The notes beneath the pieces were generated by a model. It searched no databases. It was given only the letters and a program-made list of their open reading frames with translations, and was not told the DNA's origin. From Trichosporon coremiiforme (Eukaryota > Basidiomycota > Tremellomycetes > Trichosporonales > Trichosporonaceae), in contig BCJJ01000002.1 in the NCBI GenBank assembly GCA_039545355.1, positions 1,203,956 through 1,267,955 on the forward strand: DNA of 64,000 bases, read 5' to 3'. Both the position numbers and the translations under genes were made by a program. Below, piece by piece: positions 10,817 to 24,012 of the stretch (the stretch's first letter is position 1; every line of letters starts with the position of its first letter).

Positions 10817-11690
10817 GGGGATAGGGGCAATCTTGCATTAGAGAAAGGGAGGAGCTTTTTGTTGTATTCATTCCTAGAGTCTATGGGACACTCTTCACGA
10901 TCTTGACCTCGTCCAGGTGCCACCGTCTCAGAAGACAAATGGCTGGGAGTGATAGTTGGGAAGCGACGGCAGAGGAAGTAAGTGGCACATCGCTGCTTTC
11001 CCACGCGCCCACCCCTCACCGCCATCACTGTAACGGCACCGACAATGGCGGGACTCCAATGTCGAACGATACCGAGACTGTCGGCATACTCGTGCTCATA
11101 CCTCATCACGCACGAACCATCTCATGACAAAGGGTCACTACGCCGTGGCTATGCGTGGCTATGTGTGGCTCCGATCACACCCCAGTACCATTGTCGTGAC
11201 GACATTGTCAGCGATCGCTTCGTTCATGTCCGCTTCTTTCCGCTCATGTCCGCTCATATCGACGAGACGTACCTAATGCCAGCGTTGTGTCGGAGTGAGA
11301 CGGAGCCGTGTTCTACGCCCATTGTCCGCTCCTTCTTATCTTCATTGTGATCGGTTCCTGCTCCTCGCCGATGCCTCACGCGATCACTGACTCTCCGGCT
11401 TGCTCCGCTCACGTCATCATGTCATCATGTTGCCCCCATCTGCCTTTCGCCACCCACCGGGTTCATGCCTATGCTACACTCAGTACCAATGCCCCGCCCT
11501 CGCGACTCTTTAGCATCATAGTAATACATCGATTAACACAAAATATAGACGGAGGTATATGGAGACACGTCGACTTGCACGAGACCATAAATACCTGGCC
11601 CCGACCTCGAGAGTGCGGGGCTTACCAAAGAATGTAATAGACAGTAATGTGAGGGGAGGAGAGATGCGAACGCAAGACCTAATGGACGAC
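10817..11690. other. convergent intergenic region
   Basis: About 870 bp lies between two convergent gene ends. It has no open frame with a recognisable domain. There are short direct repeats such as gtccgctcat around 11228-11252. Confidence 0.5.
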
Positions 11691-14600
11691 TTAGTTGTCG
11701 CTGTACTCGACGTCCTTGAGGAGGCCACCGCGGTCGTTACGCTCGATCGCGCGCATCGAGCGGCCGTACCAGCCCTCGGTCTTGCCGCGGATCGCGTTGT
11801 AGATGGGCGGACCGGGCTCGTGCGAACTGACGTCGTCGTCGTGGTTGAGCGCCGACTTGTCGAGGATTGCCGTCGGAGAGGACATGACGTCGAACTCGGT
11901 CGTGCTGCTCGGCGAGATAGTGTCGGAGCCAGGGCTGGGCTGGAAGCGCCCGCCGCTCGTCTCGACGTGCAGGCCCCGAGAGAGCTTGGACATGCGCGAG
12001 TTCTTCCACTTCTTACCCTCGCCCGGAATTGTGTTGATGCTGTCGAAGGGGTTCGAGACCTTCTTGTCGTCGGCCTCGTCGAGCTCGGCGGCAACGTCCG
12101 AGGCGACGTAAGGGTACAGACGGGCGAGGTCGCCCTGCGTGCTGCGGCAGAACTCCTGCACACCGTGCGCGCGGAGAAGCATCGTCTGCGACTTCGCGAA
12201 CAGGCTGTACGGCGTGTAGACGAAGGGAGCGGGAGGCTTGTCAGACTCGCTGCGGCCAGACCTGACAACGGGCGCCTGGACGCCAGAGGCGCGAGACTGG
12301 ACGGGAGTCATGCGCGCCTCGGGGGCGCCGAGCACGACCTCGAGCATAATCATCTGCGCGGGGACCTTGTCGTCCTGGTCGGACGTGGGCAGGTCGAGGA
12401 TTTCGGGCGAGAGGCGGGCAATGTTCTGCAGGTCCGGCCAGCAGCGGAGCGCGGTGGTTAAAGCCTCGATGGCGACGGCGATGGCCGCTTGGAACTCGTA
12501 CAGCGCCTCGTCGAGAGACATGGTGGAGCCGTTGTCGGACGCCTCGGCCTCCTGCACAGCGTCGTTGCACTTCTGGAGCACTTCCGCCATGCTGAGGTTG
12601 GCACATTCTCGCACGAATGTGCGCATTGAAGGCGACAGCGGGTAGCCGACGTCAGGGAGACGGTAGGCGGGGATCTGATGACGGGCAAAGTTGTAGACGA
12701 GGACGTCCAGACCAGAGTCACCAGCGGGGCGGACACCGAAGAGACCGAGGTAGGCACCACCGGTCTGAACGACGGGGCGGGTGCCACGCTTGGCGTACGT
12801 CTTACAGGCAGACAGGAAGACGTCCATCTCCTGCTTCGAGACACCCATGTTGTCGGCGAGCGTCTTAGAGAAGAAGCGGGTCTCGGTGAGACGGTATCCT
12901 CGGGCGAGGTACGAGTCGATGTTATCGGACGAGACGCCAACAGTCTTATCGCCCGAAGGAGTGTCATGCGAGGCCGGGACGCCACTGCCGATCGTACGGA
13001 CGATGAAGAGCATGACACCCTCCGAGTTGTGCAGGTTCAGGGTGATACCGTGGATGGACGACTCATCGTCCGCTCTGATCGGGTTGCCCTTCTCATCGAC
13101 GCCCTTCTCCCGGTTGTCCTTCTCACGGGTGCCGGTCGTAAGCACACGGTCGAACATGACGCCGAGCGACTCGATCGACAGGTCGAGCTGGTGGGCGAGG
13201 AGCACGAACGCCTCAACGAAACGCGAACGGAACAGGAGCTGCTCCCACACGCTGCGGTTCATCGAGCGATCGGACGTGGGCGGGGCCTCGGCCTTCTTGC
13301 CACGGGTCGTGATCTCGCGGAGGATGCGAGGGACGAAGGGCGTGATGACGGGCCAGTTGAATGAGAGCTGGTACAGCCACTGGAAGGTGGGGCGACGGGG
13401 GTCCAGCTCACCGAGGACGCGAGCGAGATCGGCGTCGGTCTGGATGATCTGCATGGGGATCGTACCGTCGTGACGCACGAGGAGCTTGCCGGTCTCATCG
13501 AAGGCGGCAGAAGCGACGACAATGTGCCGAGCGCGGTTACGAATGTCACGACGAATGAGCCAATCGATGATGGAGATGCCGACTGAAAGCAGAATGATGC
13601 ACGCGCACATGACGGAAATGGCTACCGTCAGACGGATCGACTGCCGGTCATCCGTGGCGATCGCATTGTAGTCGACGCCCTGCTTGATGTAGTAGCTCGC
13701 GCCGCCGAGACCGAGGTAGTGCATACCACACACGGCGGCGGCCAGGAAGATGGCACAGAGACCGCGCTTCCAGAACGAGTCCTGCCACTGCTCACGAAGT
13801 CGGAAGAAGAGACCGAACGCGACGGTGGCGGCGACACAGGCGAGGATGAGCGCGAACACGACCGTGACGGCCGTGTAACGGACGTCGAGGTAGGGGAGCT
13901 TGAACGCCGCAGAATAGTGCATGAGACCGACTGAGACAGGGTCAGCACATTGTGGTCGGAACCATGCGGTCGCTTGCCGCCTCTATTGCAGGGAAGACAC
14001 TCACTAGTGAGACCAACAATGATACCAGAGATGAGACCACGCCACCAAATAAATTCCGCTTCCGAAGCGAGGAACCAGAAGGCAAACGAGGTCGCGATCA
14101 AAGGAATAAACAATGACATGACAGTCATTCCCGCCGAGAACTGCATGTACCATTGTACTCCATTCTTCTCGGGGGTCGCCTGGAGTCGGATCGAAATCAT
14201 GGAGACGAAGTGCATACCCCATACCGCGACGGCTGAGAAACAGACGGCGGCAAGGAGTAGAAGAATCAGGTTTCGGAAACCACGGGGCGACGTGCGGCGG
14301 CCCAGGACGAGGAGGGTCGCATACGAGCCGAGGATGGACACAAGGATGGACGCGACCAGGACGCCGGCTTCGGGGCGAATGGGGACGGCGCGTCGGTTGT
14401 CGGCGTACCATTCGGCCAGCTCGACCTTGTCTGCGGATGTCAGCGTCTTGTCTCGCGGATCTCGTGATTGCGAATTCGGCGGGCGCGGCCTGGTGAGGAA
14501 TGCAATGCCCTTCTGTCTGTTGCACCGAGCCTTCTGTGGGTGCACCATGTGCTATCGCACCGCAGTCGCGGTAGAAATGCACGCTGGCACGTCTGTACAC

Positions 14601-14793
14601 CGAGTTACCGTCCGAAATGCTGTGTGCAGTACCGTTGACGCCGTCTTCGGTTCGTGCACAAGCAGGCGGTGTCAATGTCAGTGCACACACCAGCCTGGCC
14701 ACAAGTACAGTGCGCGTGCAGGATTTCGTGACAGCAAAGGATCGTGAGATACTCACTACCCCAGAGGTCGTTAGGGGGCCACTTGGACCACAT
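11691..14793 (-). CDS. MHYT-domain integral membrane sensor protein
   Basis: Three exons (14793-14757, 14430-14005, 13930-11691) give 900 aa. The N-terminal third has about seven membrane segments. MHYT-type motifs sit at the ends of segments: GMHFVSM, LMHYSAAF and GMHYLGLG. The MHYT domain was defined in bacteria, where it is proposed to bind copper and sense gases, usually fused to GGDEF/EAL output domains. Here the long cytosolic C-terminal part (about residues 290-900) has no such output domain that I recognise. It is partly ordered (FVEAFVLLAHQLDLS, FLSACKTYAKRGTRPV) and ends in a Ser/Pro-rich tail. The first exon is only 37 nt and the first intron 326 nt. The identity of the domain is well supported; function is inferred only from the bacterial family. 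Confidence 0.88.
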
Positions 14794-17700
14794 GACGGGC
14801 GATTAAGGCGTCGGCGGCGGTGAACAAGCGTCAAGCTACCGTCGGGAGGCGCTTCGATGCGTAAGTTTTCAGAAATTGGAAGGAGTGAGGGAGAGAGATA
14901 TTCAGGTCGAGATGAGGGAGAAGGTGAGGCGGTGGCGGCGGCGCGATAGAGTCGGTCTTTGAATGGCCGAGTAGCTTAGCAAGGACAGACAAGCTTTTGG
15001 CTTGTGCACGGCAGAGCTAGTGGAAGGAGGGTGGGTGGGTGTTGCGGCTAACTCTTGGTGTTGGCGATGGAGTAAACGTCAAGAATCAAGGTCGCAGCAG
15101 CAAAGACTGTGGTCGTTGCAAGTGACTACCGTCGTGAGTCGTGATCTCGGGTGCAGGGTCCGTGCTTCGTCGTTCTCAGAACAAGGAAGGGCCTGACAGA
15201 GATGGCGTTTGGAACAGAATTTGGGTAAACGCGGTACAGTCGTGTCGAATTGATCGTTCGCTGGAACTGGGATTGACGCCGAGATCCGAGTTTGTGCTGA
15301 ATTGCGGTCGGGCCGTCGGGGGGAGCGATGATGGGGGAGTCGAAGTGCGAGGAGTCGGGAAGACAAGGCTCTCAACTTACCAAGCAAGATAAGAAGATGT
15401 GAAGGATAGGAGATGAGGAGAGGTGAGGTGAGACGAGTAGTGAGATAGGATGAGAGTTCTCGATCTCTTGGGTGAGGACGGAGGGTGAAGCCTAGGTGCA
15501 TGCTGCAGTATTGCCGGCGTAGTGCAGGTCAGCTGGAGAGCCGAGTGCCTGGCGCCAGGCTAGGCTGGTGGAAAAAGTGAGGCAGGGCAAGGCGCGCAGG
15601 GCCGTGAGGGCGCAAAGATAGGGCTCTGGCAGAACTAACGATTCCAAGCCCCCTCTGCATCGTCTCTGAACTCCCTCGATCGGGCATGATACCCGAGGAA
15701 CGCGAAGGGCGTCGACCGCGAGGCCAGAGCATGTAGCTGTAAGAGCTGCACACACTGCACCCTTGACCCCTGTCAGGGCCCTAGAAGCCCTCCCCGTGTG
15801 CCTTCCCTTGGCCCTGGCATCCCTGCGCATTCCAGGCCTGCACCTGGCATCGAATGAGTGTTCCGTTACTAACTGGATTCCATCGAACGCCTCTTGCATA
15901 ACACTCGAGGCCTTTGTACCGCTATCCGATTCTCTCACTCTTGCTCGGACCACAGCTGATTAACAACGGCTACATTCCCACGCCAGCCGCCATAGCCCCG
16001 CGTCCCGGCCGCCTGATCGCGAGATTGCCGCCCCGCTAATCACTCAAGCCGGTTAGACCGTCCTATCGTGCGCACTGGGTCGCAGCTGGTGTGCGCTGAA
16101 TCGCGAATCGTCCGCCTGCTAATCGCACAAAGCGCAACAAGCAGATGGCCAGACATGCCAGCTGTCGGACAGGTACGCGCAACCCCAGATTCACTCAGAT
16201 CCGTGGCCCAGAGCCCCGGAGAGCTTGGAGAGAAGGCAGAAGCGACCAAGACAACGAACAGTGGGACGCGAAAACGGTGGGACGTCGAGTGGTGGTCCGT
16301 GTCGCAGATTGAACATTCAGACCTCCATTATCGGCAACCAGGATGAAAGACAGCGATCGGCCAGATTGTGTCCGCCGGTCTGCCGCCAGCCGCCAGGCCG
16401 TTGAGCAATGAGAACAAGCAAAGTCGCCGCAAACTTCCTTTGACGTTGGAGGGGTGCTTGATGCTTCTTCGGGAGCACAGAAGCCATGACGCAGACCGAC
16501 GACGCCCCCGTAAAGGTTCCATGGGTAAGAGGAGCCGTTTGCGATCACTTGACATCATGGCATCAGTACGGGAAGGGGTCAGAACGAGGTTCTGCCGTTT
16601 CTGGGCTTCTGGGTGTGTGGTAGTTCTGGCCGTTCTGCGACTGCGGATGGGCGTGCGCCGTGCCGCTTGTGGTTGTGCGCGTGCGTAATGCTATGGGTCG
16701 TGCGGCCTTTTCGGCGACGCAGATCGATTACGGATTGCCTAATTGCTATCTGTTTGGAAGTCTTTGGAGCATCCAGGGATCTTGGAGCGAGCGTCCTTGG
16801 TTCTTTGGAGCCGTCGCGGCCCGGCGATCCTTCAGTTGTGTCACTGTTCGAGTTCGGCTCTCCGACACATCTGAGACTGCGCGCAGTCTGCAGCCGGTGG
16901 GCGGTGAGACATGAGACAACTCGACACGCTGGATTGCTCCCCTCCCTTCCTGTGTCTCCTCTTTAGCTCCGTGGATTGGGGTGGCGGACGACTCCGATTT
17001 CGCTTCGCCGCGGCGCCGGTGCGGCGAAGTCGACAATGTGGCAGTGGAGAGCGTGACGGTACTGCAGTTCGGTGCGGAGGAAGGTGATGCTTGGTGCGAA
17101 GCTCGGTGTCTCCGGGACTAAGTGCACAGCAGCTGAGGAAGCGGCGTGCTCTGCTCATGCTCACGTTGCACTGCGCCACCTTGCAGCGTGCTCTGGTAGA
17201 AGCTATGGAAAGCATTCAGTATGCAGAGGTACGCGCTCTCGCTAGGCTTGCCGGAGGTCCGGCATCGCCCATCCTTATGGCATGTCGTATGCATTACAAC
17301 ATGTCGTAGCTGCGCGTCGTAAGCCGGCGTTACCTGCAGCACTTGGCTTTCGTCAGCGCATACGGACGGGGACACACTCCAAGACCCTGGGCAGGGCTGG
17401 CTGTTCTATCTGAAATTGCTGCAAAGTGCAAAGTTCACCATGCACCCACTGCTCTCTTACGGGTTGCAGTGGTGAACGCTGCAGTCGAGAAATGAGGGAA
17501 GACATGCAAAGTGGCCAACGTGCCTGCGAAATAAGAGTGCGTACGTGCCGTCATCCTGCGACTCGTCCCTTTGCGGCCCTGGGCGCTTGGAGGGCCGAAC
17601 CCCTGGGCCGGCCTTGCTCCTCGCCCCCCCAACACGAGTTCTCGACCAGAGAGCACCGAGCGCGCGCTTACAGTACGTCTATGCCCGGAGTAATGCACCT

Positions 17701-20700
17701 CTTATGGAGCCTGGCCTGGCCGACTAGGACACCGTCTGGCTCACCGTCTGGCTCAGCCGCCGGTGTTGGACACCAATCCTGGAGCGTTGGAGGCATCCTT
17801 TCATTATCCCACTCCACCCTCACCCCCGATTCTTATCCAAGAGCATCGCAGCAAATCGTCTGATATACCAGTCGTGGGACACAGAACGGGTGGGATCAGC
17901 GTGCCCCGTTCCTTGTCGTACGTCCTGGCACTGTCATGTAGTCTCGGCGACGGCTCGGCGTAGCGGCGTGGCAGTGGGGCTTTGCGTACTCTCCATCGCC
18001 CGGCGGTCATCAGCGAGGGGGAAATCGCACATCCGTCAGACACACCAGCGTGCCGTCGTACTCTTCCTTTTCCGCCGCGAGACACATCAGCGTCTGTGAG
18101 ATACCTCAGCAAGTGGCTCCGCAAGGACCGCGAGGCCCGCAAGTTTTCGCGCAATTCAGCGGAAGAACCAGTGTCACCGGCCCAGATCCACTCCAGGAAG
18201 AATATGCCGGCATCGTTGATGGGACATGTGCTATTGCTCCCGGTTAGCACCCGGGCTACAATTGACGCCCATCACGAGAAAACACCGTTCCAGCTGCCTT
18301 TTGGATCGAAACGACGCGAAAATATGGAGAGAGGGGGTCGTGGAGTAACGCTTGGCACACTGAGAGAATGCAAGCACCGAGGCCCCGAGGCACACGAAGG
18401 CACGCTTACGACCACGAGCCCCTGGCGTTTCCTCCGCAAGGCGAACTTTATTTTGCTTGCGAGAGCGTATTCCTCGTATTCCTTCTCGCCGTTCGCCGCT
18501 GGCATGATCCGTTCCCGTCTGTTGCGTCTGCTTCTCACCCTACCCATGCTGCATGGCACCCTCTTGGCCCTCGTCACTCGACCCAATGGACATTGCCCAA
18601 AACGTGAGACGTACGCAGAGCAAGGCCCTGTCTTTCGCCCGAAACAGTCCGGTTGACGTCAGCCTGCCTGTCGCCCCGGACAAGCTGGAGCAAGGATTGC
18701 AAGCATCTTAAGGAGATTTTGGCTCTAGCTTCGCCGATTGGGACTCGTGTGTGCCGATCGTTCTTGAGGACAAATGAGAGACGGGGCGTCATAACTTCTG
18801 GTGCCAAAAGGGTGAGCGTGAGGACCAGCAGCGTGGAGACGCTCATTAAGGTACGGCTGCGGGCTCCAGTGGTCGACCGAGCTGGGCTCGTCACTGCTGA
18901 CTCTCGTGTGTAGGCGTGCATCGTATGGTGCCGAGGGGTCGACATGAACGCACGCACAAGTGTAGGAACGCACGTACACCATCTGTCCATGTGCTCCCGG
19001 TGCCGAGCCGCTTACTAATACAGCCTCCGGAACACCACACCCAAACTGCTCTTGCGTCAGTGCACACAGACACATGTCGTCTGCCTGCCAACAATTCTCC
19101 TCATGCTTGCATCAGGCTAGCGCCCAACGTATGACGCCGCGATAGCGCGGCAAAACTAGCCAGCGGGCGTGGCGGGCCAAGATAAGATTTGGGTGCAGCT
19201 CAGGCACGTCAATGCATCATAGCTTGGCATTGCCTCAATTGGGAGGGACACCCGGTGCGCGGAGGGACCGGAGGGATCTACCGGACCGAGAGCTTTTGCT
19301 CTCAGCATCAGCAAACCAGCGATGGCCTATGATCTGCTCGCTGGACCGAGAGGAACAGAGCGTTATGCACCCGTCGACGGGCCCTCGGTGTCATCAATTC
19401 GAAGTCGGTGATCTGGCCCGGCATTCAGCGCGGAAAGCCTGTCCCGTACCTCGCATTTGGCGGACCTTATAGATCCTGGTCTAGCGCTCTCCGGACACGC
19501 GAGCTCACACAGCTCACGAACAGTGTGTCTCGCAGAGCATGTGCTGCGTGCATGGCTAGGGCGAACTGGTCACGATACGGGCGCCTGCACCGCCGCGGGT
19601 GCACCAGCACCGGAGAAGGCGGGGACCTGGGCACCGGGAGGAGCCGGTTAGTGTTGGCCGCTCCGAGACAGACACGCTGTATCAGGCCGTCCTGTGAAGC
19701 CTGTCGTTGAGCGCGTAAGGTCTGGTGTATCAGAAATACGTCGTTACGTACGCTGCCAGCCTCATCTCAGACGCTTCTCGCCGTCGCCCACCTCGCATTA
19801 TCTCGGTGCAGCAGGTGCGTCGGGTGCATTTGCGCGCTTCGGGCACCCCAGGCCAGACCACTCCGTCCCTACGTGCTGTGAGGTAACCCGGTGCTTGTTG
19901 GAACGCAAGTCGGCGTTGCATCGCGTCAGCATCTCGTAATGGCGATGTCTTCCGCGGTCAACCCCGCACTTGCCCTAGCAGGGAAGCCTAAATTGTTCCG
20001 AACCCAAAGCCGGATGTGAGGAGCTCAGTATGCATATTCTGCTTCCTCTTCCCGCCTCTGCACTCGCCGAAATGCATAAGAAGAGGCGTTCGTGGTTGCG
20101 CCGGGCTTCGTCAGATGCGTGGCACTTGTCTGCAATATTGTGGTGCTAGCTGACGCTAGACGCAGATGATACGGCTAATCCTCCGTATCTGTACCTGTCC
20201 GACGAGCTGAGGCGACAGGGCTCACAACGTTGGCTGACGGGGCTGAAGGGCTGACCTGACGGACAGGGAGGCAAGTAGATCTGTGGTCAGAGACCGGTCG
20301 CCACACGCGGGCGGTGGTGGCAGGATCGTCTGGCTGACGGGAAGTACTGAAGCCATGTGCGCCGACTGGCTACTGCGAAGCCACAAACAGCACGACGAAT
20401 GACATCCGTGACCGACATGACGGACCCCCAGGACTTGCAAGACTGACCCACAGAACTCAGGATTGACGTGCAGCAGACCAACGCCGAGTATTGAACCCCA
20501 GGAGCGACATCTAGGAGCTGGATCATCGCCCAGGGCCGGCGCTCAGGACACCGAGACCGTTGAATGGCCTACCGTTCGGCGAGCTCCACCCGCAGTCTTG
20601 CACCACGCGCGGCGTCGCTTGGACCCCCGCTCGCCGTCGAGCCGCGGTACCGCCGCCGAGTGCGCCGGCCTCTCGGGTCCGCGGCCCACCTGCGGCGCAC

Positions 20701-22524
20701 GTCCCAGCCTAACAACAAGGGTCTATGAGCTCACCGCTCACTGGTGCATCGACAACCTGAGCCATTAGGGCCCTCCGTCAACCCTTTCCCGCAGCCCGCT
20801 CACCCTGTCGGCGCCGACCGCACCCATTCTGCGCTCATGACCATACCAGGGCCCTCGTCCAGTCGTCGCCGGGTGGTACCAAACTCGACTGGTGAGTGGT
20901 GTCAGACCTTCGCGCCAGTCAGACCCAGGCGCGCGCTAACTCGATACAGCGACCTCGATGCCCTAAAGGGAGTTTCCGGCAATTCCGGGGGAATGCTAGA
21001 CAGAGAGATGAATTGCGCCGGGCCGGCGCGATGGGGTGCGCGCCGAGTGGGTCTGGCGGTCTGCGAACGGGCGCAGTCACAAGACCGACCTGGTTTGACC
21101 GGTGACATAAACGCAGTCGCGCGAGTGAGTCCTCACTGACACTTCGGCACCACACATACCACAGGACGGAGGCTGTACCATGGTCTAGTGACGACGACCG
21201 TCAGTGTCCAGCTGCCAACCGACAGCTCCGGCGAGACCGGCGCCCCGGCTTGCGATGAAACCTCAATGTATCCAGTTGGCCCCAGGTTTCACCTAAATAG
21301 AAGGAGTGAGACCCGGAGTCCACCGGCGTCGTACGCTATTCCATAGCTGTTCCAGGCGTTCCAGACGGTTTCGTACGCAGCCTCGACAGTCCCCTGGACG
21401 GCTACCAAAGCTTTTGCCCGGCGGCCCAGCATGTCATGCGACCAGCCGGATCCTGGTCGTCACTGACTCACCCAGCGTGTACGTTGCCGAGAGGACAACC
21501 CGTTCTGGTAAGCTGGGTCTGTCGGATGTGTCTATCGAGGCTCGTCCATTGTGGCGGCCGCGCTCCGAAATGAGTGCCGGCTCATGTTACCTTAACCGCA
21601 GGACGTTCTCGGTGCACTTCGATCGGTGCCTACCCGTCTGATTAATTACCCAGTCGACCGTGGAATGAATCGAACGCGGGCATTCTGGAACATGACACGT
21701 TCGCGGGCGGGTGTTGCTGTATTGTGCCTTCCGAGCGCTGGAGCGAGGCAAGCGAGGAAACATCCTGCGGGTGGCATTGGGCGTTCCCGCTTATTTCGCG
21801 ATTCCGCACCTACTACCTGGACTGCTTCCTGTAGTCAGCTGAGCGACGAGCTCGACGCCACCGTAACGGCTGCGTAACCCACTTTCAAGACATCAGCGGG
21901 TGTTTGGCAAGTCGTCTTCCTCCTACCCACAACCCTATCGAAGCATTCTTCTTCGACACATTCAGAGACATGGAAATGCTCCGGCCTCCGATGTTCGTCG
22001 TAAGCCAGGTTACTTGCCCGTATACCGGCATCCGGCAGGTAATTCATTAGTTTCCAGAGTCCCGTTTCCTCTTTCCACCTCGTTACGTTGCAGCATTCAA
22101 CACATCCCACTGTTGGTATATTCCGAGCCAGACAGTTCCAACTCAACGGGAAGCTGCAATCAAGGTCGGAACCAGGGTTGGACATGAGCCTGGCTGAACC
22201 CGGCTGAACCGCGGGCAGGAAATGCAACCCGATGGTGCTGGTGGCTGCAGGTTTGTGGATGTTCCAGGTCCGCTCTCCTCCTGCCCCACGAGTGCGGATG
22301 TACAAGGCCCCCCTTCCTCTGCCTTGAAGAAAATCTCTTCTGCGCGGAGATCGTCCACTTCTCCATTTCTCTAGCTCCGTATCTCCCACGGTGCCCTCTC
22401 CATTGCCACCGAACCTCCACTCCCACGTGACTGATCTGACCGATATGACGAACGGCGCAGAAAGTTCAGGCTGCAGCGAGCAATGAGCAGCTGACCGGAG
22501 CAAAGCTACTAAGCACTCACACTC
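14794..22524. other. 7.7-kb gene-poor region
   Basis: This is the longest stretch of the window without a convincing gene. Open frames of up to about 220 codons occur on both strands, but none has a family motif, coherent splice sites or sustained codon character. Strong GTGAGT donors are rare here compared with the genic parts; one pair of intron-like signals at 20891-21164 is described separately. I found no tRNA, rRNA, long repeat or transposase-like motif. It could hold long regulatory DNA, noncoding RNA, a decayed element or a centromere-like region. Confidence 0.6.
20950..21124 (+). other. possible isolated exon flanked by intron-like signals
   Basis: A 175-nt open stretch is preceded by a 59-nt intron-like segment (GTGAGT at 20891, GCTAAC, ACAG at 20949) and followed by a 40-nt one (GTGAGT at 21125, CACTGAC, ACAG at 21164). 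After the second, the frame ends within eight codons at a TAG. The upstream frame is open back to about 20761 but has no ATG, so at least one more exon would be needed. The peptide is not recognised. It may be a real small gene, a remnant or chance. Confidence 0.25.
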
Positions 22525-23909
22525 ATGCTGTCCCGAACGATACGAGTACCGCCACGGCGCCTAGGCTGCGCGTCGAGGAGGTCACTCTCGGTCAAGGCCA
22601 ACACCCTCGTGTACCCTACTCCCGTGGCCGTTGAGGCCTGGCTCGGCACGGTGAAGAAGGACGCCGTGCTGCTGTACTCGCTCAGCGCGAATCTGGGTAA
22701 ATGGCAGAACTACCTCCCCATGGTGCAGGGGTTTGAGAGTGAGTGTACTTCTGAGCCGGCACTCTCCGCACAGCTGCGTTATCGGTTTACCGAAGCTAAC
22801 TCTCAGGCGTCGGCAGCTTCCATCACTCTACCCTTCCTTCCCTCTCCCTCGCCGCGTTCGAGCGGGACGTGTCGTCTGAGGCATCGGCGTTTTACACTCC
22901 CCTCAGTGGACGAGGACACGCAGAGGTCGGGCGCTGGCATCGCGTCGGCACGGACTGGGGTGCCGACAAGAGTGGCTCGGAAGTCGGCTCTCTCGAGGCT
23001 CTTCTGGCGCAGAAGGGCTGGAACGGTGTCTGGGACGGCTCCGGAGTTGCGCAGGGCTTCCCCCCTTCCGGCACCCCTTCAACGGCAGGAGAGGTCAGCG
23101 GCGGAAGTCGGGACGAACTCAACGTCGACGCGGAGACCTCGGCTGTGCTCTGTCTGACGGACGCGAACCCGGGCCCCGTGCTTGCGCGCCTTAACCAGAG
23201 GCTGATCCGGACGGTTGGACTCGTGAGCGCTCCGACGCCGTTTGTCACTGGCTCGACGCACACGCTCTGGTGCAACAAGGACCGATACGAGAAAGGCACT
23301 GTTGGCGTGCAGCTCCGGTCACGGCCGCAGGTCGCGGTCCGGTACGGCACGCAAGCGCTGGGCGCGCCGATGATGGTTGATTCGTGAGTCTTCTGCTGCT
23401 GACGCAGCTTCGATTATGGCATCAAGCTAACACGCAGAGCCCGGGGCAACCTCCTCCTTTCGTTCAAGGGTGCCTCCTCGAACCCGACGCAGACGCTCAT
23501 CTCCCTCCTCCAAGTGAGGGACCACGGCAAGCCGCGCACAGGGTTGGAGAAGGACGAAGACTTCTGGCTCGAGATCAGCGACCCACACTCTGACGCTATC
23601 CGCGTCGTGCGCATTCTGTCAGGCGACCCGAGCCGCGGCGCGCTGAGCCTCGACACAGACATCCCGCTGAACGAGGGCCAGATGGTTCAGTTCCAGCAGC
23701 GTGCTCAGAAGGCGGCAGAGCCTCTGGCCCCGCCCGCGGGAGCTACGATCCGGTTTGGAGCCCTCGAGAAGAAGGACACGTACGAGGCGCCGCCGCCTGA
23801 GATCGGCGAGGGACAGACGAATGGATTCCTCGCGTGCAGCGAGGAAGGGTTCATTCTAGGACGGGATATTTGCACGATTCCAGGGGCGGCTGTGACGTGT
23901 GGGTGGTGA
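22525..23909 (+). CDS. FIST-like domain protein, probably mitochondrial
   Basis: Three exons (22525-22738, 22807-23383, 23438-23909) give 420 aa. The N-terminus (MLSRTIRVPPRRLGCASRRS) is Arg-rich and free of acidic residues, typical of a mitochondrial presequence. The rest resembles fungal proteins annotated with a FIST domain: an early VEAWLGTVKKDAVLLYSLS strand-helix unit, a central Gly-rich part, and a C-terminal NGFLACSEEGFILGRD segment. FIST domains are ligand-sensing modules in bacteria; the fungal function is unknown. The domain call is from general resemblance, so it is moderate. Reading frame and splice sites are well supported. Confidence 0.68.
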
Positions 23910-24012
23910 GCGAGCTCCAGTTCGCTCTTGGGGTGAGAAGTATGGAGGGGATATGTACGAGTACGTAGACTGCAGACTCTAGAAGATATGCATACAACAG
24001 TAGATCAACACA

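Noticed and set aside
14968..15050. tRNA-like A-box (atggccgagtagctt)
   Set aside because: No matching B-box, acceptor stem or anticodon arm could be found downstream.
17982..18656. 224-codon + strand frame in the gene-poor island
   Set aside because: No domain, mixed low-information composition and no splice or promoter context.
21835..22503. 222-codon minus-strand frame in the gene-poor island
   Set aside because: No recognisable motif; its codon use is irregular. It overlaps the likely promoter of the FIST-like gene.
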